Below are positions 27,338 through 32,559 of a stretch of 32,559 nt of DNA, piece after piece. Below the pieces are notes generated by a model. The model did no database searches, was not told the origin of the DNA, and worked only from the letters and a program-made list of their open reading frames with translations. The DNA is taken from contig VBKJ01000148.1 of the NCBI GenBank assembly GCA_005879795.1, positions 1-32,559 on the forward strand. The letters run 5' to 3'. The position numbers and the translations under genes were made by a program. How positions within the stretch are numbered: the stretch's first letter is position 1; the number at the start of each line of letters is the position of its first letter. The DNA comes from Deltaproteobacteria bacterium. GTDB taxonomy: Bacteria > Desulfobacterota > Binatia > DP-6.

Positions 27338-27913
27338 ATGCTGAGCCTCGCCTCCACGTCGGATCGGGCGTGGGTCCAACGTGCGTGCGCGCACCTCGAC
27401 GAGATCCTCCTCGACCACGCCCACTGCGAGAAGAAGGCAGCCTCCACCGCGGTGAGCCTCCTCTTCAAGTATGCCGAGCGGCGGGAGCTGCTGGTGACGC
27501 TCTCGCAGCTCGCGCGCGAGGAGCTGGAGCACTTCGAGGCGGTGCTGGCGCAGCTCGCGGTGCGCGGGGTCACGTTCCGTCATCAGGTGCCGAGCCCGTA
27601 CGCGGGCCAGCTCGGGAAGGCGATCCGCGCGCGCGAGCCCGAGCGCCTGCTCGACACGCTCCTCTGCGCGGCGCTCATCGAGGCGCGGAGCTGCGAGCGC
27701 ATGCGGCTCCTCGCCGAGACGCTCGACGATCCCGCGCTGGCGGGCCTCTACCGCGGGCTCCTCGCCGCCGAGGCGCGGCACCATCAGGCCTACGTCGAGC
27801 TCGCGACCGCGGTCGCGCCGCGCGCGCACGTGCGCACGCGTCTCCGCGAGCTCGCCCTGCATGAAGCGGCCGTGCTTGCGTCCGCGCCGCCCATCGCGAG
27901 GCTCCATGCCTGA
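27338..27913 (+). CDS. miaE: MiaE-type tRNA-modifying diiron hydroxylase
   Basis: The 191-residue protein has the ferritin-like diiron ligand pattern of MiaE: ILLDHAHCEKKAAS, AREELEHFEAV, IEARSCER and AEARHHQAY, with four Glu and two His in order. MiaE hydroxylates 2-methylthio-N6-isopentenyladenosine at tRNA position 37, using O2. ATG 27338 fits the family start (LASTSDRAWV). The stop overlaps the start of a small cupin by 8 bases, so both are probably one transcription unit. The name rests on motif similarity; related diiron proteins of unknown role exist. Confidence 0.85.
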   Translation: MLSLASTSDRAWVQRACAHLDEILLDHAHCEKKAASTAVSLLFKYAERRELLVTLSQLAREELEHFEAVLAQLAVRGVTFRHQVPSPYAGQLGKAIRAREPERLLDTLLCAALIEARSCERMRLLAETLDDPALAGLYRGLLAAEARHHQAYVELATAVAPRAHVRTRLRELALHEAAVLASAPPIARLHA

Positions 27914-28268
27914 GCACATCATCCAGCCCACGCGCATCGTCGCCGCGGGCAAGCCGCCGAAGCAGATCGACGAGTACGTCGGCCGCGCGAGCGCGAAGAC
28001 GGCCGCCGTGAGCGTCGCGCACATGCGGAGCCCCGCCGGCTGGGTCGAGCCCGGGCAGACACCCGAGTTCGACGAGTACACGGTCGTGCTGAAGGGCCTG
28101 CTCCGCGTGAAGCACGCCGGCGGGACGATCGACGTACGTGCGGGACAGGCCGTCATCGCACGCCGCGGCGAGTGGGTGCAGTACAGCTCGCCCGAGCCGG
28201 AGGGCGCCGAGTACGTCGCGGTGTGCGTGCCGGCGTTCTCGCCGGAGACGGTGCACCGGGACGGCTAG
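27906..28268 (+). CDS. Small cupin-domain protein
   Basis: A 120-residue single-domain cupin. The fold is indicated by EFDEYTVVLKGLLRVKHAGG, IDVRAGQAVIARRGEWVQYS and EYVAVCVPAFSPETVHRD, matching the beta strands and turn glycines of cupin_2-type proteins. The classical metal-binding histidines of the first motif (HxHxxxE) are replaced (EFDEYTVV), so metal binding is doubtful. ATG 27906 overlaps the miaE stop region. The function is unknown; the overlap suggests expression with miaE. Confidence 0.82.
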   Translation: MPEHIIQPTRIVAAGKPPKQIDEYVGRASAKTAAVSVAHMRSPAGWVEPGQTPEFDEYTVVLKGLLRVKHAGGTIDVRAGQAVIARRGEWVQYSSPEPEGAEYVAVCVPAFSPETVHRDG

Positions 28269-28269
28269 G

Positions 28270-28419
28270 GTGTCGACCGAGGACCTGGCTCGCACCGGCA
28301 TGCCGGTCGCCATCGCAGCCAAAGTGACCACCCGGATCGGCGGGTCGCCTGCGCCGCGGGCCGCGGACGCCGAGAAGAAGCGGGTACAGATGCCCTACTA
28401 CCGCGACCTCGAAGGTTGA
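28270..28419 (+). CDS. Small open frame (49 aa), unknown
   Basis: GTG 28270 starts 1 base after the cupin stop. It encodes 49 residues, alkaline in the C-terminal half, ending EKKRVQMPYYRDLEG. No family is recognised. Its direct continuation from the cupin stop and the non-random end hint at a real small protein, but there is no clear ribosome-binding site. It may equally be random open frame in GC-rich DNA. Confidence 0.3.
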   Translation: MSTEDLARTGMPVAIAAKVTTRIGGSPAPRAADAEKKRVQMPYYRDLEG

Positions 28420-28483
28420 GCGCGAGCACCGCGTCACCGCCTCGGCGCGACAACGCGATTGACGGCGAGCCGAGGCCTCTACT

Positions 28484-28900
28484 ATGGTTGGAGCGCACGG
28501 CGGTCGCATGGTGGAAATCGTGCCTCCCAACGCTCTCGAGAGCCGGCGGCGCGTCCGTACCGTGCGGTGGCCGATGGGGCCGCTCTTGGGCTCATGCCTT
28601 TCCTTGAGCCTGTCGCTGTCTGGGATCGGTGCGGGCGTCGCGGAGGCGATCCACATCTCCACCGCAGAATCGGTCGTCTTCGTCTGCCGCCGCGACCCAC
28701 CCGAGGTGCTCAATTCGAGCAGCAGCGCGGGCGCGCCCGTCGTGACCGCGGGGACTGCCTGCGCTCAGGCGCTCGCCGACGCTCTGGTTGCGGGCTTCCG
28801 CCTCCAATCCGTGATCGCTTCGTTCGCTAGCGGAGATATCGCGTTCCCGCGTTACACCCTGATTAGGGTGCCCAACGCAGAGGATGATGGAGCCGGTTAG
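28484..28900 (+). CDS. Secreted seven-repeat cysteine protein, N-terminal part before in-frame TAG
   Basis: ATG 28484 (also ATG 28508 and 28574 in frame) leads to a signal peptide, MGPLLGSCLSLSLSLSGIGA, then the first copy of a repeat: VVFVC, SSSSAGAPVV, CAQALADALVAGFRL and YTLIRVP. The frame meets TAG at 28898-28900 and then continues without shift for 443 codons that hold six more copies. The part alone is 138 residues and would be a single-repeat exported protein. The shorter start at 28574 gives the most typical signal peptide. The family is not recognised. Confidence 0.7.
   Translation: MVGAHGGRMVEIVPPNALESRRRVRTVRWPMGPLLGSCLSLSLSLSGIGAGVAEAIHISTAESVVFVCRRDPPEVLNSSSSAGAPVVTAGTACAQALADALVAGFRLQSVIASFASGDIAFPRYTLIRVPNAEDDGAG
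28898..28900 (+). other. In-frame amber codon interrupting the repeat protein
   Basis: TAG lies at the junction between repeats 1 and 2 (G-TAG-A-A-I-I-F). In repeats 3 and 5 the same position is a CAG glutamine codon (GQKAV and QQAAI), so the TAG is one C-to-T change from a plausible ancestor. The reading frame is otherwise intact on both sides. It may be a recent nonsense mutation, an assembly error, or a readthrough site. Confidence 0.85.
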
Positions 28901-28930
28901 GCCGCGATCATCTTCTCCTGCGACCTCTCT

Positions 28931-30232
28931 TTGAAGACTTCCATCGCCAGCAACAGCTCGGGTGCGCCCGTCGTGACCGCCGGGACTCCCTGCGCCCAGG
29001 CTCTCGCGGATGCCATGGTCGCTGGCTTCAGCCTGGAATCGGTCATCCGTGCATTTCAAAATCTGGATTTGAACAATGGGAACCGCGTCACTGGCGGCGT
29101 CCCGACCTACACCCTCGTCAGGACGCCAACGGGAAGGTGCCCTGCGTGCGGCGAGAACGCGGTTGTCTTGACCTGCGGCCAAGACCCGCACGGCCCGCTC
29201 CTCGGCTCGAGCAGCAGCGCGGGGGCGCCCGTGGTGGGTGCCGGCGTCCGCTGCGCTCAGGCGCTCGCAGACGTTCTCGGCGCGGGCTTCCGTCTCGAGT
29301 CTGTCATCCCGGCATTCACGTCAGGGTTCCCGACCTACACCTTGATCGAGCGGCCGGGTGCAATGCGGGACGCGTTCGGTCAGAAGGCGGTCATCTTCAC
29401 CTGCGGGCGGCAGGGGCTCGAGGTGCTCGGGGGTTCCGACAGCAGCACGGGTGCGCCCGTGGTCGCCGACGGAGCCCCGTGCGCTCAGACGCTCGCACAT
29501 CTCCTCGCTGCCGGTCTGCGCGTCGTTTCTGCGATCCCGACAAGTGTCTCGAATCTTCCAACCTACACCATGGTCACAGAGCCGGGCGGGAACCCGGAGA
29601 CCTCTCACGCGGAAGCGGTCATCTTCGTCTGCCTCGGCGGCGGTGGATTCGACGTGCTCAGTTCGAGCAGCAGTATGGGGGCGCCGGTTGTGGCTGCGGG
29701 AGTTCCCTGCGGGCAGGCGCTCGCGGACGGTCTCGATGCGGGTTTCAGGATCGAGTCCATCATCCCAGGATTCGCCTCGAACGCCTCGCACGAGCTGATC
29801 TACACCTTGATCAAGCCAAGGAGAAGGAGCGACACCTCCGATCAGCAGGCTGCCATTTTCGCCTGCGACGCATCCAACGTCGTCGCTTCGGGTAGCAGCA
29901 CAGGCGCGCCTCCCGTCGCTGGTAAGTCCTGCGCTCAGGCGCTCGCGGACGTCCTCACTGAGTGCTTCGACGTCGCGGCGATCCTCCCCGGTTTGGGCTT
30001 CCCGACCTACACCCTGGTGAAGCGGCCCGCGGGAAGGTGTCGTCGACCGGGTCGCGAGGCGGTCATCACGTGCGGGGGCTTTTCGAGCAGCAGCGCAGGT
30101 GCGCCGGTCGTGGCTGCCGGCACGCCCTGTGCCCAGGCCTTGGCGGACGTTCTGAGCGCGGGCTTCAGGATAGAGCCCACGGAACCGCTCTTCAGCGGGA
30201 GTCTCCCGTATACGTTGACCGGCAAGCCGTAG
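28931..30232 (+). CDS. Secreted seven-repeat cysteine protein, main part after in-frame TAG (six repeats)
   Basis: The frame is the same as in the upstream part and is really open from 28901; TTG 28931 is only the first possible start codon and has no ribosome-binding site, so independent translation is unlikely. About 434 residues hold six copies of a unit of 66-87 residues. The core is SSSSxGAPVVxAG, CAQALADxL, AGFRxESVIPxF, PTYTLIxxP and then AVIFxC. Each unit has two near-invariant cysteines (in VIFxC and CAQALAD), which suggests one disulfide per unit outside the cytoplasm. Key Cys codons fall at 28760, 28991, 29252, 29480, 29708, 29930 and 30128, all spaced by multiples of three. No C-terminal anchor is seen. 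The fold and function are unknown. Confidence 0.72.
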   Translation: MKTSIASNSSGAPVVTAGTPCAQALADAMVAGFSLESVIRAFQNLDLNNGNRVTGGVPTYTLVRTPTGRCPACGENAVVLTCGQDPHGPLLGSSSSAGAPVVGAGVRCAQALADVLGAGFRLESVIPAFTSGFPTYTLIERPGAMRDAFGQKAVIFTCGRQGLEVLGGSDSSTGAPVVADGAPCAQTLAHLLAAGLRVVSAIPTSVSNLPTYTMVTEPGGNPETSHAEAVIFVCLGGGGFDVLSSSSSMGAPVVAAGVPCGQALADGLDAGFRIESIIPGFASNASHELIYTLIKPRRRSDTSDQQAAIFACDASNVVASGSSTGAPPVAGKSCAQALADVLTECFDVAAILPGLGFPTYTLVKRPAGRCRRPGREAVITCGGFSSSSAGAPVVAAGTPCAQALADVLSAGFRIEPTEPLFSGSLPYTLTGKP

Positions 30233-30430
30233 GGGACGGGCCCGACTCCTCGAAGACTCTCGTACGATTGGGAGATCGTCCTCGACGGCATGCGCCTGAC
30301 ATTCAACGGGACGCCCGACGGAGGCCCAGATCAACAACGCCGCCGAGGTCGCATGGGCCGCCAGTTACGTCCGCTCTCCCCTGGCATCTCCGGCGGCGCT
30401 GAGCCGTTCCGAGCGCCCGCGCCGCGTGGG

Positions 30431-30961
30431 TCACACCGCCGGCCGCACCGACGCGCTCGTCATCTGCCGATAGCGCCATACGATGGCCTTGCCGTACGCC
30501 ATCGTGCGCGGGCCGTGCATCGCGAGGTTCGGGCCGCCGTGGTAGAGCCGCGCCGCCGCCTCCACGTTGCCGTGCGTCCGCCGGAGCGCATCGCGGTAAT
30601 AGAACGCCCCCATGAGGAGGTTGTCGAGCGCGCTCCGCGCGTTGACGGGGCGGCCGAGCAGCCGCGCCGCTTCACGCGCGTACTGGCGAATCGCGACGGG
30701 CATCAGCTGGGTCAGGCCGACGGCTCCGGCTTCGCTGACCGCGTTCGGATTGCCACTCGATTCCTGCATGACCACGGCGCGGAGCAACGCCGGGTCGATA
30801 CCGACGAGGCGGCCTACGGCGTTCATCTCTCGGGCGAAGGGTTGGCCGTGCGACACACTCCTGATCACGCGGGCATCGGCGAACATCTCGCCCGCATGCG
30901 CCGGCAGCACACCGGAGAGCAGGAGCGCGAGCATCAGCGACCTGCCTAGGCGTTTGAGCAT
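30431..30961 (-). CDS. Lytic transglycosylase (SLT domain)
   Basis: The 176-residue exported protein has a signal peptide (MLKRLGRSLMLALLLSGVLPAHA) from ATG 30961; in-frame ATGs at 31015 and 31045 would add a basic extension without homology. The goose-lysozyme-like SLT domain is shown by VVMQESSGNPNAVSEAGAVG with the catalytic Glu, LTQLMP, and RLYHGGPNLAM near the end. It would cleave peptidoglycan glycan strands in the periplasm. It lies between the repeat protein and the RlpA-like lipoprotein gene, on the opposite strand from both. Confidence 0.88.
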   Translation of the reverse strand: MLKRLGRSLMLALLLSGVLPAHAGEMFADARVIRSVSHGQPFAREMNAVGRLVGIDPALLRAVVMQESSGNPNAVSEAGAVGLTQLMPVAIRQYAREAARLLGRPVNARSALDNLLMGAFYYRDALRRTHGNVEAAARLYHGGPNLAMHGPRTMAYGKAIVWRYRQMTSASVRPAV

Positions 30962-31346
30962 GCCGCCCAGAGCAGCCCTCGTGCCGAAGCGGTAATTCCG
31001 GGATCGGCCCGTCATTCGGCGGCCACCCCGTGCCGTGCGCGCCACGTGCCCGTGCCCGTCCTGGCACGCGAGTGCTGAGTGCCACAGGGCGACCTACGCC
31101 CGATCCGCCTGCGAAAGCCCGCGACGTCGGCAGACAGCGCGCTGCAGCCGAGTCCCTACGGAACGAGAGGAGGTGCGCGCCCCAGCCCGCGGGTACACGG
31201 AGGCGGATCGCGCGCTGAGATGAACGACCAGCGTTGGGTGGCCGCAGGCGGCGGCTGGGGTCGCCGGGGTCCCGAGCCGCAGCCCGTTCCACGGCCCTCA
31301 AGAACCCGTAGCGGTCTGCCGAAGTACCGCGTGAGGGAGAGCAAGC
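30962..31346. other. Gene-free stretch
   Basis: About 385 bases upstream of the transglycosylase gene on one side and of a possible small lipoprotein on the other. Several open frames cross it on both strands, but none has motifs, a ribosome-binding site or biased third positions that I can support. It probably holds promoters for the flanking genes; no clear box pair was found. Confidence 0.4.
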
Positions 31347-31538
31347 ATGCGCGAGCTCGTCGTGGTGGGTATCGCTCGTACGGTTCTCGTCGGGTGCGCG
31401 GGTCGGACCAAGCCCGGCGCCCCGTATGACGAGTTCTGCACACCTACGCTGCGGGCCGCGATGGCGCGAGCGTGGGAGACGAGTGACGCGAGCTCGGGTT
31501 GCAGATGGCGGCTCATCGTGATTGGCCCCTCTGCATGA
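31347..31538 (+). CDS. Possible small lipoprotein (63 aa)
   Basis: ATG 31347 is preceded by GGGAGAG at a good distance. The start MRELVVVGIARTVLVGC resembles a lipoprotein signal with lipobox LVGC, though the hydrophobic core is broken by an Arg. The remaining residues (GRTKPGAPYDEFCTPTLRAA) show no family. It stands alone 59 bases before the RlpA-like gene. Confidence 0.35.
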   Translation: MRELVVVGIARTVLVGCAGRTKPGAPYDEFCTPTLRAAMARAWETSDASSGCRWRLIVIGPSA

Positions 31539-31596
31539 AGCTCAACGGCTGGCGCCGTGTTCGCAGCGGCGAGCGTCATCGGCCGCAGCGCATCCG

Positions 31597-32097
31597 ATGG
31601 CCGATGGTGTAAGAGTGGAGCGCCGTCTTTGCTTGGTCGCCGTTCTCGCGGCGGGTCTTCCAGTAGCGGGCTGCTCGCTCTGGCAGCATCGTCCGCCTAC
31701 TCCGGCGCCGGCTGGAGGAGCGGTCCAAGTCGGGACGGCGTCGTGGTATGGCGCTGAGCTACAAGGAAGCCGGACGGCCAGCGGCGAGCGATTCGACCAG
31801 CGCGCCTTTACCGCCGCCTCGCGCTCGTTCCCCATCGGCACCCGGGTGCGGGTAACGAACCTTGCCAACGGGCGCTCGGTCGTGGTCCGCGTCAACGACC
31901 GTGGGCCGTTCGCGCCCGGTCGCGTGATCGACGTGTCGCGCGCCGCGGCGCAGGTGCTCGGCATGATCGAGCGTGGAACGACGCGTGTGCAGATCGAGTC
32001 GCTCGGGGAGGGTCCGCCCGGGACCGTGACAGACCGCGCACGACCAAAGAAGTCACGACGCCGAGGCGGGCGGACCCGTCGCGCTCCGCAAGGCTAG
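31597..32097 (+). CDS. rlpA: RlpA-like septal ring lipoprotein (double-psi beta barrel)
   Basis: A 166-residue lipoprotein whose leader RRLCLVAVLAAGLPVAGC ends in a VAGC lipobox. The DPBB domain carries GTASWYGAELQGSRTASGER, VRVTNLANGRSVVVRVNDRG and the PGRVIDVSRAAAQVLGM motif of RlpA. In RlpA the AAH histidine after the first strand is catalytic or needed; here it reads FTAASRSFPIG, so Ser replaces His, while the Glu of SGERF and Asp of NDRGPF are kept. It has no SPOR domain and ends in a basic tail. ATG 31597 or GTG 31615 could start it. Peptidoglycan cleavage is uncertain; a binding role is possible. Confidence 0.85.
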   Translation: MADGVRVERRLCLVAVLAAGLPVAGCSLWQHRPPTPAPAGGAVQVGTASWYGAELQGSRTASGERFDQRAFTAASRSFPIGTRVRVTNLANGRSVVVRVNDRGPFAPGRVIDVSRAAAQVLGMIERGTTRVQIESLGEGPPGTVTDRARPKKSRRRGGRTRRAPQG

Positions 32098-32114
32098 CGT
32101 TTCGCCTCTTCGCT

Positions 32115-32168
32115 CTCCCGTCGCTCACCCGAAAGGACGGGGGAAAGGCGAGCCCGCAGGTGGCGGGC
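32115..32168 (+). terminator. Hairpins after the RlpA gene (possible terminator)
   Basis: Two stem-loops follow the stop: one of 9 pairs with one G-U (32115-32123 with 32136-32144), and one of 6 perfect GC pairs (GCCCGC 32152-32157 with GCGGGC 32163-32168, loop 5). No T-run follows, so an intrinsic terminator is doubtful. The position between convergent genes fits transcription ending here. Confidence 0.3.
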
Positions 32169-32213
32169 GAGGTGTTGCGGAAGGCGCTCGCGAGATAGGC
32201 CGGCGCGCGCGGC

Positions 32214-32559
32214 TCAGAGGCTGCGCCCGTCGAACGGCACCACCTTCAGGGCCGAGAGATCCAGGCCATCCAGGCAGCGCACGTTGATGGCCGCTCTAGC
32301 GACGCCCTTCTTGTCGGATCCGACGCCGAACGGAGCGCACCCGCAGTGCGGGCAGAAGTGGTGCCGAACTCTTCCGGTGTTGAAGGTGTAGGTCGCGAGG
32401 TCGGCCTGCGGCGTGGCGAGGCGCAGCTGCTCTTGCGGCACGAACCAGAGGAGGTAGCCGCGCTTGCTGCAGATCGAGCAGTTGCACTCGACGACCTGCT
32501 CGATGTCCCCTTCCACCTCGAACCCGATCCGTCCGCAATGACATCCGCCCTTGAAGGTC
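32214..32559 (-). CDS. GFA/CENP-V-type zinc protein, 5' end outside window
   Basis: The frame is open to the window edge, so the first residues are missing. Visible are GGCHCGRIGFEVEGD, VECNCSICSKRG and HHFCPHCGCAPFGVGSD, the cysteine pattern of the Gfa/CENP-V family that binds two zinc ions. The family includes enzymes linked to glutathione-dependent formaldehyde handling, but most members have no proven reaction. The C-terminus (SALKVVPFDGRSL) is typical. It converges with the RlpA-like gene. Confidence 0.88.
   Translation of the reverse strand, partial: TFKGGCHCGRIGFEVEGDIEQVVECNCSICSKRGYLLWFVPQEQLRLATPQADLATYTFNTGRVRHHFCPHCGCAPFGVGSDKKGVARAAINVRCLDGLDLSALKVVPFDGRSL

Noticed and set aside
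31156-31443. A 95-codon minus-strand frame and several plus-strand frames in the region after the transglycosylase gene.
   Set aside because: No motif, ribosome-binding site or conserved start; frames of this length are expected by chance at this GC content.

Overview
This is a very GC-rich bacterial window with many GTG starts and many 4-base stop/start overlaps (GTGA, ATGA). The arginine and lysine biosynthesis genes are grouped as argB-argD-argF / argG-argH-lipoprotein / lysA / dapF-dapA-dapB. That order recalls deltaproteobacterial-type genomes (Desulfobacterota, Myxococcota, Binatota and relatives). Secreted proteins with Cys-rich segments and long Ser/Thr linkers, and a luciferase-like (LLM) oxidoreductase, fit the same broad group. 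The lineage is inferred from layout and protein style only; no rRNA or tRNA gene was seen.

Layout. (1) 1-5250: a minus-strand operon dapF-dapA-dapB that runs by a GTGA overlap into a predicted exported fusion of a PheC-type cyclohexadienyl dehydratase and a secreted-type AroQ chorismate mutase, which leaves the window at base 1. A divergent lysA lies on the plus strand. (2) 5282-12359: minus-strand argB-argD-argF and argG-argH plus a small fibronectin-III lipoprotein, with one plus-strand membrane protein wedged between argF and argG. (3) 12560-19920: an accessory block with a small retropepsin-like protein, a large secreted protein with a Ser/Thr linker, a secreted Asp-box beta-propeller, a Ycf46-like AAA ATPase, a lipoprotein, a secreted Kazal-type inhibitor and a remnant of a group II intron maturase. 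(4) 19917-23411: a flavin reductase, divergent from an ECF sigma / anti-sigma / Spy-CpxP-like envelope-stress operon, then endonuclease V and a SIMPL-domain protein. (5) 23453-28268: LLM oxidoreductase, SDR and VOC genes on the minus strand, then dinB, miaE and a cupin on the plus strand. (6) 28484-32559: a secreted seven-repeat protein interrupted by one in-frame TAG, a lytic transglycosylase, an RlpA-like lipoprotein and a GFA/CENP-V-type zinc protein cut by the window end.

How the genes work together. The first 12 kb make arginine from N-acetylglutamate (argC, argJ and argA are elsewhere) and lysine/meso-diaminopimelate, with a periplasmic phenylpyruvate-forming enzyme attached to the lysine operon. 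The second half is mostly envelope and extracellular functions. The least explained items are the seven-repeat cysteine protein with its amber codon, the PheC-AroQ fusion, and the secreted proteins in the accessory block. No complete mobile element, CRISPR array or recognisable defence system was found.
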